Assembly: GCF_008121495.1 (NCBI RefSeq)
Contig: NZ_CP043051.1
Location: 310,001-374,000, forward strand
DNA length: 64,000 nucleotides
Source: Mediterraneibacter gnavus ATCC 29149
GTDB lineage: Bacteria; Bacillota; Clostridia; Lachnospirales; Lachnospiraceae
Direction: 5' to 3'
The notes under the pieces are model-generated. The model was not told where the DNA came from. It searched no databases and worked only from the letters and a program-made list of their open reading frames with translations. Below, one piece after another: positions 8,660-19,452 of the stretch (positions are counted from its first letter, which is position 1; every line of letters begins with the position of its first letter). The position numbers and the translations under genes were made by a program.

Positions 8660-10051
8660 CTATTGAAATTGGATCTGAAAAGGAAAGTCTCCCCGATAAT
8701 AGGTTTCTTTTATCAATGCATCTTTTAATCCTGTTTGAAAGTCTTTGAATCCAACCAGACTTCCTTCTACAAGCAATTCTCCTGGATCTAACAATACACA
8801 GGCACATGCGACTCCTTTCCCTATCTTGTATCCAAGATCATAAATTTTATCCTTCGCCTCTTGATCACCTCTCGAATATTGCTTCACTGCCTTTCTGATT
8901 TCATCATTCTGCAACAATTCATTGAGCTGATCGCCTGATTCACAGATATGTGCTGCCGATAAAAATTCACCGAACCTGGCATTCCTGCATTTCAATGTTT
9001 TTCCATCTATTACCAAAAAAGCCTCTGCACAATCTGTTATTTTGATCTCTAATGTTATTTTCTGGCCAAAACCATTTTTCAAAGATGTTTCCGTGCATTC
9101 CTTTCCACGTAATGCAACTGCTGCCGCTCCTAAAAATGCTCCGGAATACCCCAATTTCGTAGACTCAATTTCCACCTTTCTTTCTGGTAAAATTCTTTGA
9201 AATTCTTTGAGCAAAGACTCCTTATATTGTTCAAACATCAAAGAAATCCCGCCGCCTATGATCACCTTTTGGAAATCAGCAAATGTACAAGAATTGGCAA
9301 TAACTCTTCCCAAATACATTCCTTCTCGTCGTATCGCTTTTAACGCAATTTCATCATTTTTTCTTGCATACTCTGCTATTGTCTTCCCACCCAGCGATTC
9401 TTCTGATTCCAGTTTCCCGCCAAGTTCCAGATAATTCCTTGAAAGTCCTCTTCCTGAAGCATACATTTCCACAATTCCATTTACACTTCCGGTATCAGAT
9501 TCTCTTCCGTTTTCTTCCACTACAAATAATCCGATCTCACCTGCATGCCCCAGACTTCCGTAATAAAGATTTCCTTCTATATATAGTGCACCTCCAATTC
9601 CTGTACTCACTGTTAAATACAGAAAATCATCTTTATCCTGCGCACTTCCAAAGTACTTTTCTGCAAGCGCACATGCATTGCAGTCATTATCCGCATAAAA
9701 AGGAATCCCTGTGTTTTCCCGGAACACATCACATATTGGAAATTCATGCACATCTAAAAAATCAGAGTCCTCCCACACACCGGTTACAGGATCTGCAAAT
9801 CCAGGGATCGTAACTCCACCTACTGCCACTCTTTTAAATAAATCTGGCATTTTTCTGCAAAGCATTTCTAACGAATCCATCATCTGATGGATGATCGATT
9901 TTTCATCCATGGAAATCCACTCTATTCTTTCTTGATACAGGACATTCCCCTCAAAATCAACAAAACCTATTATGTATTTCGATCCGCCTATATCAACTGC
10001 CAAAACTAACGAATCTTCATAATTTTTCTCTATTTTCATTTTCATCCTCAT
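8660..10051 (-). CDS. ROK-family protein with partial second ROK domain
   Basis: At 463 residues this is about 150 longer than ordinary ROK kinases. The first 310 residues form a full ROK fold: AVDIGGSKYIIGF phosphate loop, ADNDCNACALAE with the catalytic Asp, STGIGGALYIEG, LGHAGEIG and VIIGGGIS. The CxCGxxGCxE zinc motif that normally follows GHAGEIG is absent (ESDTGSVNGIVE instead). The C-terminal 145 residues look like a second, degenerate ROK C-terminal lobe: RGDQEAKDKIYDLGYKIGKG and LLDPGELLVEGSL mirror KNDEIALKAIRREGMYLGR and VIIGGGIS of copy one. There is no N-terminal HTH, so it is kinase-like, not a NagC-type repressor. The start overlaps the SIS gene; ATGs at 10051, 10045 and 10039 are all possible. 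Confidence 0.75.
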   Translation of the reverse strand: MRMKMKIEKNYEDSLVLAVDIGGSKYIIGFVDFEGNVLYQERIEWISMDEKSIIHQMMDSLEMLCRKMPDLFKRVAVGGVTIPGFADPVTGVWEDSDFLDVHEFPICDVFRENTGIPFYADNDCNACALAEKYFGSAQDKDDFLYLTVSTGIGGALYIEGNLYYGSLGHAGEIGLFVVEENGRESDTGSVNGIVEMYASGRGLSRNYLELGGKLESEESLGGKTIAEYARKNDEIALKAIRREGMYLGRVIANSCTFADFQKVIIGGGISLMFEQYKESLLKEFQRILPERKVEIESTKLGYSGAFLGAAAVALRGKECTETSLKNGFGQKITLEIKITDCAEAFLVIDGKTLKCRNARFGEFLSAAHICESGDQLNELLQNDEIRKAVKQYSRGDQEAKDKIYDLGYKIGKGVACACVLLDPGELLVEGSLVGFKDFQTGLKDALIKETYYRGDFPFQIQFQ

Positions 10052-11144
10052 ATGCAGGGCTCATCGCATCATCTAGTGAAGCAACTAACGGAATACTCAA
10101 ATCAATTCCCATCTCATCTGCAATCAAAAACGACAATACCTGGAATGGGATCAAATACTCCATTGTATTGATCAACTCCAGATCCGAACTATGTATCCGT
10201 AACGAATCTGCCTGAGCCAACTCCTTCGTACTTTGAATGATAATTCTATGTTTACAATATGGCTCGATTGCTTCAGCCAGCGCTTCCATTCTATTTCTTT
10301 CATTCCCTTTTTCTGCTGCTACAAAAAATACCATGTCATCTTTATGCAGGGCACGAAAGGGTCCATGAAGTGATTCTTCCAATTCCAATGCATACGTTGG
10401 CTTTCCATGACATTCTAAAAATTTCAGCCCCGCTTCCTGTACTGTTCCATAATTTGCCCCATATCCGATCAGGAAATATTTTCCTGCACCCATAACACGA
10501 CTTTTATTTTCCCAAAACCAATTACACGTATCCTGAATCGATTTCTTTACATTGACACTCAAATGTTTACATCCTTCCAGATACATCTGATATGTTTCTT
10601 CCGTTATCTTCCCCGTCTGATACGCCGCTTCCAGGAAATTGAGAAAGATCAAAAGAATCCCCATCGTTTGTCCTTTTGTAGCCGCCATTGCCTGCTCATG
10701 CTGCCCTGGTTTTGTAAGTACAATATCGGAATATCCTGCCAGAATCCCGTTTGGATTTAAAGTTGTTGACATCACTTTAATTCCAACTTCTTTTGCACGA
10801 TGCGCTGCATCAACCTGCCCTTTGGACCGACCGGACTCGGCCGGACAAACCAGAAGGATTTCATCATTCGCATACTGCTTTGCACGGTTAAACACACAAT
10901 GATTGTGAAACACACCCGCTGGAATCGCAACTGCGTCTGCTCCCATAAGTTTTTCTGCCGCAAAACTTAACGTGTATCCCGCATAATAGGGGGATCCGTT
11001 TCCCACAAAATAAATTTTCTTAAACTGCTGTTCTTTGCAGAGTTTCACAAACTTTTTTGTGATTTCTTTCCTGTTTTCAAATATTTCTTGAAGCAGTTCT
11101 CCCTGTTCCATAATCTCATCCATCATCGCAGTACGCAAACTCAT
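10017..11144 (-). CDS. Second SIS-domain sugar-phosphate deglycase/isomerase (AgaS/FrlB/GfrE type)
   Basis: A 375-residue tandem SIS protein. YFVGNGSPYYAG and CPAESGRSKGQVDAAHRAKE correspond to the sugar-phosphate loops of GlmS-type isomerase domains, and ELEESLHGPFRALHKDD to the E..HGP catalytic segment. It is clearly not a recent copy of the FrlB-like protein at 1991-3055, so the locus may process two related phosphates, as gfr operons do for glucose- and fructose-amine adducts. AGGAGGGGAAGT precedes the ATG at 11144. The end overlaps the ROK gene start by about 30 bp, which implies translational coupling. Confidence 0.78.
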   Translation of the reverse strand: MSLRTAMMDEIMEQGELLQEIFENRKEITKKFVKLCKEQQFKKIYFVGNGSPYYAGYTLSFAAEKLMGADAVAIPAGVFHNHCVFNRAKQYANDEILLVCPAESGRSKGQVDAAHRAKEVGIKVMSTTLNPNGILAGYSDIVLTKPGQHEQAMAATKGQTMGILLIFLNFLEAAYQTGKITEETYQMYLEGCKHLSVNVKKSIQDTCNWFWENKSRVMGAGKYFLIGYGANYGTVQEAGLKFLECHGKPTYALELEESLHGPFRALHKDDMVFFVAAEKGNERNRMEALAEAIEPYCKHRIIIQSTKELAQADSLRIHSSDLELINTMEYLIPFQVLSFLIADEMGIDLSIPLVASLDDAMSPAYEDENENREKL

Positions 11145-11154
11145 ACTTCCCCTC

Positions 11155-12090
11155 CTAACAACATCTGGAAATAAATGCTTCTACTTCTTCTAATGGTCGA
11201 TAAGCCGGTATTGTCCCATCGATCGTAACGGATAATGCTGCATATTTACTTGCCCATTCCATTGCTTCTTTTAATTCTTTCCCCCAAACGAGATTTGCAA
11301 TCACTGCAGCCATAAATCCATCGCCTGCACCTGCTGTATTCACAACATTCTCTACTTTCACAGATGCTACTTCCATGTATTCATCCTTGCAAAGAGCCGC
11401 GCTTCCATCTCCTCCCAAAGTCATAATTACATTTTGAACCCCATACTTTTCACGCACTTTATTCATTAACTCTTTTGGATCTTTTTCATCATCATCCTGA
11501 CAGATGTATTTTGCTTCTACTTCATTGATAAATAAGTAATCCACATAATCCAGCCTTCCCATGTCTTCTTCCGGAAGCGGACTTGGATTCAGTGCTGTGA
11601 TCATTCCGAGTTCCTTTGCATGTTTTGCACCAGAAAGAGCGATCTTCATAGGCACTTCAAACCCTGTAACAAAATACTGCGATCCCTTCATTTCATCAAG
11701 TGCCTGAATGACTTCCTCCTCTTTCAACGCTACACTGGAACTGTCGCCATCAATGATGGCATTTTGGCCATCTGGTCCTAATAAAATCAGTCCTGTCCCT
11801 GTAGAAACTTCATCTGTTCTATACATAAAAGTATGATCTACTCCTGCATCCTCCAGCCATTTTTCTCCCAGATCTCCCCACGGATCGTTTCCTACTTTCC
11901 CAATATAGGCTGTTTTTAATCCCAATCGACCTAATGCCACAGCCACATTTGTTCCTTTTCCTCCATCTTCTGCCACATGCCATTTTTTTACACTTAACGT
12001 TTCTCCCCATTTCGGCATATGATCTGTATAGGCATATTGACCAACACCATGACTATTTAATACAATTACATCTTTTTTTTCCATCTTCAT
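11155..12090 (-). CDS. PfkB-family sugar kinase
   Basis: Full-length PfkB/ribokinase-family kinase of about 311 residues with the KKDVIVLNSHGVGQ N-terminus, the EDGGKGTNVAVALGRLG substrate loop, IGKVGNDPWG, ALNPSPLP and the TAGAGDGFMAAV anion hole with catalytic Asp. It is the intact paralogue of the frameshifted kinase at 3992-4952 and may supply that activity. The ATG at 12090 overlaps the stop of the NagB-like gene (TAATG) and has AAAGG upstream; an in-frame ATG lies 6 bp further up. Phosphorylates a sugar or sugar adduct; which one cannot be read from sequence. Confidence 0.82.
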   Translation of the reverse strand: MKMEKKDVIVLNSHGVGQYAYTDHMPKWGETLSVKKWHVAEDGGKGTNVAVALGRLGLKTAYIGKVGNDPWGDLGEKWLEDAGVDHTFMYRTDEVSTGTGLILLGPDGQNAIIDGDSSSVALKEEEVIQALDEMKGSQYFVTGFEVPMKIALSGAKHAKELGMITALNPSPLPEEDMGRLDYVDYLFINEVEAKYICQDDDEKDPKELMNKVREKYGVQNVIMTLGGDGSAALCKDEYMEVASVKVENVVNTAGAGDGFMAAVIANLVWGKELKEAMEWASKYAALSVTIDGTIPAYRPLEEVEAFISRCC

Positions 12091-12986
12091 TACCATCCTT
12101 TCGTTTCATGCGCCATTGGGTGATCAATTGTTTCTTCTGTTGTACACAGAATCACTTCTGGAACATATTTAGGAAATAAGGTAACCGGATACTCCAGAGT
12201 TGGTTCGCTAAACAGAATAATTCTGCATACGGTCTGTTTCCAAGGGCCAGTTCCAACCATATAAACACATCTTTTTGCTGACAGCATGACTTTAAATCCA
12301 AGCGTAATCGCTTTGGGTGGGATTCTGTCCAGACAACATCCAAAAGAACGGTGTGCCATTGCAACCATAGAATCATCATTTAACTCAACAATCCTGGTCT
12401 TTCCCTGTGCATATTCATCTACAGTTAATCGATAACAGTAATTTCTGGGGGCTTCGTTAAATGCAACCAAACCTGTTGCTCCAACTCCTGCCCATACTGT
12501 ATCAACACCACCCAGCTCCTCACACAAATTATCTGCATAATCAATGTTGTCGATTCTCGGCCAGATTCGCTGTTCCTTTGGCACGTTTAACTCTTCATCA
12601 ATGCGACCATAAAAGCATGCATTCATTGTTCCTTCCAGACTTTCATATGTATCTGCAACCGGTAATGGGCGGCCTTCCCAATCTAAAAATTCATCCATAT
12701 GGAAAATCCACAGATTCTTCAGGCTGATTCTTTCTTCATTTACACGTCTCACAAAAATATCATATTCATCTGTTGGCCCTGCCGGCAATACCCACTTCGT
12801 AGGAATCTCTTTCTGATTATGTTCGATTACCTCATCTGCCATCATATTGCCAAGTTTCTCCATCAAGGCTCCCTTATCTTCATAAACATTCAGCTTTACT
12901 TTCAAGCCTTCTTTACAAGCCAATTCTTCTTTCGGAATTGAACACCATTGAAAAATTTCTTCTTTCGATAATCTATATGTTTTCAT
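12090..12986 (-). CDS. NagB-like sugar-phosphate isomerase fold protein lacking two catalytic residues
   Basis: A 298-residue protein of the glucosamine-6-phosphate deaminase / 6-phosphogluconolactonase family. FHMDEF (Asp98) matches the NagB general base Asp72, and AFNE (Glu178) matches Glu148. The catalytic DGH of NagB (Asp141, His143) is replaced: AGVGATGLVAFNE has Thr171 and Leu173 at those places. Classical deamination is therefore doubtful; isomerase, deglycase or sensing roles are alternatives. The ATG at 12986 is chosen because GGAGGGC lies 5-6 nt upstream. A terminator-like stem sits between it and the permease, and the PfkB gene overlaps its stop. Confidence 0.75.
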   Translation of the reverse strand: MKTYRLSKEEIFQWCSIPKEELACKEGLKVKLNVYEDKGALMEKLGNMMADEVIEHNQKEIPTKWVLPAGPTDEYDIFVRRVNEERISLKNLWIFHMDEFLDWEGRPLPVADTYESLEGTMNACFYGRIDEELNVPKEQRIWPRIDNIDYADNLCEELGGVDTVWAGVGATGLVAFNEAPRNYCYRLTVDEYAQGKTRIVELNDDSMVAMAHRSFGCCLDRIPPKAITLGFKVMLSAKRCVYMVGTGPWKQTVCRIILFSEPTLEYPVTLFPKYVPEVILCTTEETIDHPMAHETKGW

Positions 12987-13022
12987 TTTTTGCCCTCCAA
13001 AATCTATGTGTATAAAAATACC

Positions 13023-13051
13023 CCCCAATCATTCTAAAAAACAGATTAGGG
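13023..13051 (-). terminator. Terminator-like stem after the permease gene
   Basis: On the minus strand, CCCTAATC and GATTGGGG pair over 8 bp with one G.U, followed by a short T-rich stretch (TATTTTTA). It lies between the permease and the NagB-like gene and may partly terminate, lowering expression of the downstream enzymes. Confidence 0.55.
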
Positions 13052-13094
13052 AGTAACGTGTACCCCTTTTTATATCAGGAATACAAATCATTAT

Positions 13095-13281
13095 TTAATT
13101 CTTTGCTTCTCCCCTTGCTGCCTCTTCCATTGCTCTTTCCAGGGCATCATGTTCAGCTTTCTTTTCTGCGATTAAATCTGCATTTACTTTCTTGAAGTAG
13201 AAGTAGAATGGAATTGCTGTTCCAATCGCCAATACTGCTGCAATTGTACTGAATAATGGAGTGTCAATAAATGTTGTCACT
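13095..13281 (-). pseudogene. 3' fragment of the IS-disrupted FrlA-like permease
   Basis: This reads VTTFIDTPLFSTIAAV, then a hydrophobic helix ending PFYFYFKK and a charged cytoplasmic tail ending in EAARGEAKN. It is the last transmembrane helix and C-terminus of the APC permease whose 5' part is at 14612-15773. The insertion sequence lies between them. Compared with FrlA as I recall it, about 27 residues (roughly 80 bp, including a helix) are missing between the fragments, so precise loss of the IS would not restore a normal protein. Confidence 0.75.
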
Positions 13282-15858
<2,577 letters not shown>

Positions 15859-15899
15859 TACTATTTCTCAAACTTATTCCTTTTCTACATTTTTTACAA

Positions 15900-15911
15900 T
15901 TTTTTAATACA
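15900..15911. promoter_or_regulatory. Candidate shared operator, copy 2 (TTTTTTAATACA)
   Basis: Identical to copy 1 at 1846. It lies about 41 bp upstream of the -35 box of the permease promoter, a different position from the other copies. Confidence 0.4.
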
Positions 15912-16100
15912 CTTTTTGTATATATTTAATTTATTTTAGATTTACACCCTGTTTTTTCGTATACTCCCCATAAAATCAACTTTATTTGTTTGTTTTTTAA
16001 GGCTTTTTTATATTATTTCCATATATTTCCATAAAATTTTATATTTTCATTCATTTTTTCAATAATTTCACGTTAAATCACATTTCAAAGCAACATATTA

Positions 16101-16129
16101 TTGTTATTTTAAAACATATATGGTATACT
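16101..16129 (+). promoter_or_regulatory. Promoter of the FGGY kinase gene
   Basis: TTGTTA (16101-16106), 17-bp spacer, TATACT (16124-16129), about 46 bp upstream of the start codon, with AAAGGGGATC as the ribosome site. The -10 box overlaps the small palindrome GTATAC. Confidence 0.65.
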
Positions 16130-16175
16130 ATTTTCACATCTTATATAGTATTTATAGAAAGGGGATCACTTTATT

Positions 16176-17702
16176 ATGGAATCTTATTTCATGGGTATTG
16201 ATACCGGAACAAACTCAAGCAAAGGGGTACTAATCAATTCTCACGGAGAAATCATTGCAGAATACACGACCGAACATGCAATGACAAATCCCGCTCCCGG
16301 CCACTATGAACACGATGCAGACAAAGACTGGTGGGGAGATTTTTGCATCATCAGTAATGCATTGATCAAAAATGCGAATATTTCACCTTCTGATATCAAA
16401 GCCGTGGGAGCAAGCGCCCTTGGTGCAGACTGTCTCCCTGTCGATGAACAATGCCGTCCACTTCGCAAAGCAATCTTATACGGAATTGATGCACGTGCAA
16501 CCGATGAAATGGAACAGCTCACACAAATGTATGGTGAAGAACAGATTCGAAACTGGTATGGTCGTCCGCTCTGTTCCAGCGATGTAATGCCAAAGATACT
16601 CTGGATTAAAAACAAAGAACCTGAAGTCTATGAAAAAACACATAAGTTTTTAACAGGTTCCAGTTTTATCACTGCAAAACTTACCGGAAACTACGTGGTA
16701 GATCGTTTTCTTGGTCTTGCAAGCTTCAACCCGCTATATTTTAATGACGGAACACCAAATCCGGAAACATGCAAACCAATTTGCCGCCCCGATCAATTAG
16801 CTGAAGTAAAAGAAGCAAATGATATTGCCGGATATGTAACGGAAAAAGCTTCACAGGAAACAGGACTTGCCGTTGGAACACCTGTTATCGTCGGAACAGA
16901 TGACTCGGGAGCAGAAGCAATCAGCACCGGTGTTGTTGCACCTGGTAAAATGATGATCCAATTCGGTTCTTCTATCTATATGATTCTCGGAACAAAGGAA
17001 TTGGTAGATGATGAACGCCTGTGGCGTGAAGAATTTATCGTTCCCGGACTTTGTGATATTTCTGCAGGCACAAACGCTGCAGGTTCTCTTACAAAATGGT
17101 ACCGGGATCACATTTTTTCAGACTGTGTAAAACTCGAAACTGAAAATGGTATCGATGCATATCAGACAATGATGGATGGAGTGGCCGATATTCCACTCGG
17201 AAGCGACGGACTTATCACATTGCCATATTTTGCAGGTGAGCGAACACCAATCAACGATCCACTTGCAAAAGGCATTCTCTTCGGATTATCACTCTCCCAT
17301 ACTCGTCAGCATATGTATAGAAGCGCATTAGAATCTGTTGCATATTCTGTAAATCAGCAGTTAAATATCATGCTAAGTCATGACGTTCCGATCGATCAGA
17401 TTTTCGCTGTTGGAGGCGGAGTAAAAAATGAGCTTTGGATGCAGATCGTTGCAGATGTCACAGGAAAAGAGATCAGCACACCAAAAATCACTGTCGGTGC
17501 AAGCTTTGGCGATGCATTAATGGCTGCTTCCGGAATCCAATATCCGGGATTCGAGTCATTCGATAAATTAACTGACTTTATCAAACCCGGAAAAACTTAT
17601 TATCCTGACATGGATCACCATCAAGCTTATAAAAAGTACCAGAGCATTTATGATGCTTTATATCCAGCAACCGTAGATTTGATGCACAGACTCTCAGAAT
17701 AA
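16176..17702 (+). CDS. FGGY-family carbohydrate kinase (xylulokinase-like)
   Basis: A 508-residue two-domain kinase of full family length. The N-terminal ATP loop is MGIDTGTNSSKG; GASALGAD and YGIDARATDE carry the sugar-contacting residues; IVGTDDSGAEAISTG holds the catalytic Asp region; and AVGGGVKNELWMQIVADVTG is the C-terminal FGGY signature 2. Closest in form to XylB-like enzymes. Transcribed divergently from the permease operon, so it may act on a keto-sugar released by the pathway, but the substrate is not resolvable. A hairpin terminator follows at 17766. Confidence 0.85.
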   Translation: MESYFMGIDTGTNSSKGVLINSHGEIIAEYTTEHAMTNPAPGHYEHDADKDWWGDFCIISNALIKNANISPSDIKAVGASALGADCLPVDEQCRPLRKAILYGIDARATDEMEQLTQMYGEEQIRNWYGRPLCSSDVMPKILWIKNKEPEVYEKTHKFLTGSSFITAKLTGNYVVDRFLGLASFNPLYFNDGTPNPETCKPICRPDQLAEVKEANDIAGYVTEKASQETGLAVGTPVIVGTDDSGAEAISTGVVAPGKMMIQFGSSIYMILGTKELVDDERLWREEFIVPGLCDISAGTNAAGSLTKWYRDHIFSDCVKLETENGIDAYQTMMDGVADIPLGSDGLITLPYFAGERTPINDPLAKGILFGLSLSHTRQHMYRSALESVAYSVNQQLNIMLSHDVPIDQIFAVGGGVKNELWMQIVADVTGKEISTPKITVGASFGDALMAASGIQYPGFESFDKLTDFIKPGKTYYPDMDHHQAYKKYQSIYDALYPATVDLMHRLSE

Positions 17703-17765
17703 ATACATTCACCTGCGGACGGATACATAACAGACAGTGTAAAAAGAATCAATCAAACCATAACA

Positions 17766-17798
17766 AATGGAGTGGGACTTATAAAATCCCACTCCATT
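17766..17798 (+). terminator. Terminator between convergent kinase and GntR genes
   Basis: Perfect 12-bp stem (aatggagtggga / tcccactccatt) with a 9-nt loop. T-rich sequence follows weakly on both sides, so it probably serves both the kinase (plus) and the GntR gene ending at 17873 (minus). Confidence 0.7.
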
Positions 17799-17872
17799 GT
17801 CTGACTCGAAATTCATCATCTCGCAATATACTTTCACTGTCTGAATATTTTTATACAGCAGCCTCATTTTCC

Positions 17873-18625
17873 TTAATCATGAAGCCGAATTGTAAACGAA
17901 CTTCGATCACTTCTTATGAATGACCGACTGTATGCAATGGCTCTTCCATTGCTGTCCCAATAATCGCAGCCAAGCATGATGATCGCAACTCCCTCCGGAG
18001 CTCCCAACAATTTTCTTAACTTTGCTGTCCCTTCTATAATCTCCATCGTTTGCTGCATACTTGAAAGTTCAATCCCATAAAATGCAAAAATGTCCTTAAT
18101 CGTAAACACAGAAGAATTCACAACTTCCAATTCCGGAAGTACTTCCTTCGGAACATAAATATCTTCTATTGATAACGGTTCGCCATCTAAAGTAATAAAA
18201 TGTCGCACACAAAAAATCAGATCCTCTGGTTCAATATTGAAATAATTTGCAAATTTATTTCCTGCCGGTCTGTATACTTTCGACTGTTCCTTTACGGAAA
18301 CTCTTTTGGATCCTGAAGACATAATGCTTACAAAACCACCGTGCTCTTCCAGATTCTCTTCGTATTTATCGCCAACAACAAAAACACCTTTTCCCTGTAC
18401 CCTCTGCAGAACCCCTTCATTCACCAGAGTATCAACCGCATTTCGAACTGTCAAACGATTGATCCCATACGTTTCTGCCAGTTTATTTTCCGATGGAATC
18501 GCTGTTCCAGGCAGATACTCGCCTTCTTCGATTCTATTTCTTATAATTTCTCTTAACTGTAAATAAATCGGAGTCCGATAACTTAATTTTTCATCTTCAT
18601 ATACCATTTTTTCTGCTGAATCCAC
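17873..18625 (-). CDS. GntR/UTRA family transcriptional regulator
   Basis: A 250-residue HutC/FarR-type regulator. The winged-helix domain (residues about 15-85) has PIYLQLREIIRNRI, GTAIPSENKLAETYGINRLTVRNAVDTL and GVLQRVQGKGVFV. The UTRA effector domain follows, with RHFITLDGEPLSIEDIYVP and the C-terminal YSRSFIRSDRSSFTI. GTG at 18625 is the start, with AAAGGAG 7 nt upstream. UTRA domains bind sugar phosphates or amino acid derivatives; FrlR of frl operons is of this type, so a phosphorylated Amadori product is a reasonable effector. Second gene of a two-regulator unit. Confidence 0.85.
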   Translation of the reverse strand: MDSAEKMVYEDEKLSYRTPIYLQLREIIRNRIEEGEYLPGTAIPSENKLAETYGINRLTVRNAVDTLVNEGVLQRVQGKGVFVVGDKYEENLEEHGGFVSIMSSGSKRVSVKEQSKVYRPAGNKFANYFNIEPEDLIFCVRHFITLDGEPLSIEDIYVPKEVLPELEVVNSSVFTIKDIFAFYGIELSSMQQTMEIIEGTAKLRKLLGAPEGVAIIMLGCDYWDSNGRAIAYSRSFIRSDRSSFTIRLHD

Positions 18626-18649
18626 TGTATTCTCCTTTATATGCCTGCG

Positions 18650-19375
18650 CTATGACTGCTCATTATCAATCCTACTTACAAATTTGAATTTATCACCTCT
18701 GAGCAATTGTTTATAATACATTACAACAATTCCTTCTTCATCTTCAATTATCCCTGATGTAAAAAACAGCGGCGTCTCTGAAGGCACTTCTAAAAATTCC
18801 GCTTCGTGTTCACTTGCATAAGTAACACTGATTCGTTCCTCGCCGGCAACCTGCTTTTTATGGTAAATATTTTTCACAACACGTCCCATACTATTTTTTT
18901 CGTTATAATATTTATCAAAATCCGGGAAACGTTCACAATCTATATAGGTTGTTTCTAAAATACACGGAATATCATCAATCTTTCTAAGAAGAACATATTC
19001 ATAAACCTGACGTCCTAACGGTACTCGCAATTTCTTTGAAATCTGTTTGGTTGCTTCCATTTTTCTGCAGGAAATAATTTTTTTAACCAAAATAGCACCC
19101 TGCTGACGAAGCTCTCCGACCATGGAATCTACACCAACCATATTTCGATTTTTTTTGCCGCCGGAAACATAAACCCCTGAACCGCTTATTCTATACAGAA
19201 CGCCACGGCAAACCAATGCATCAACCGCTTGTCTTAGTGTAGATCTGCTTACGCCCCACATCTCACACAAGTCTCTTTCTGATGGAATTCTTGTATTCGG
19301 CGCTAGTCGATTCACCACAATAAAATCTTCCAATTTTTCTACCGCTTCTACACCTGGCGGAATTCGATATTCCAT
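18650..19375 (-). CDS. Second GntR/UTRA family transcriptional regulator
   Basis: A 241-residue regulator with an N-terminal winged helix (PSERDLCEMWGVSRSTLRQAVDALVCRGVLYRISGSGVYV) and a C-terminal UTRA domain. It is only distantly similar to its neighbour at 17873, so the pair probably answer different effectors or bind different sites. AGGGAGGGATATT precedes the ATG. The 77-bp gap upstream holds a TATAAT box and a perfect GTTGG-TTTT-CCAAC palindrome at 19430, a likely autoregulatory operator. Together the two genes flank a MATE carrier and face the FGGY kinase. Confidence 0.83.
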   Translation of the reverse strand: MEYRIPPGVEAVEKLEDFIVVNRLAPNTRIPSERDLCEMWGVSRSTLRQAVDALVCRGVLYRISGSGVYVSGGKKNRNMVGVDSMVGELRQQGAILVKKIISCRKMEATKQISKKLRVPLGRQVYEYVLLRKIDDIPCILETTYIDCERFPDFDKYYNEKNSMGRVVKNIYHKKQVAGEERISVTYASEHEAEFLEVPSETPLFFTSGIIEDEEGIVVMYYKQLLRGDKFKFVSRIDNEQS

Positions 19376-19410
19376 ATAATATCCCTCCCTTGTATTAGTT
19401 CTGAATATGT

Positions 19411-19443
19411 ATTATATTATCACTTTTTCGTTGGTTTTCCAAC
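19411..19443 (-). promoter_or_regulatory. Promoter region of the GntR pair with palindromic operator
   Basis: On the minus strand a TATAAT box (19416-19411) lies about 35 bp before the ATG. A perfect inverted repeat GTTGG-4-CCAAC (19430-19443) covers the -35 region, the usual place for a repressor to block polymerase. No good -35 hexamer at 16-18 bp spacing is seen. Confidence 0.5.
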
Positions 19444-19452
19444 TATTATTGT

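Noticed and set aside
10259..10902. Plus-strand short frames opposite the SIS gene
   Set aside because: Antisense shadows without ribosome sites or family features.
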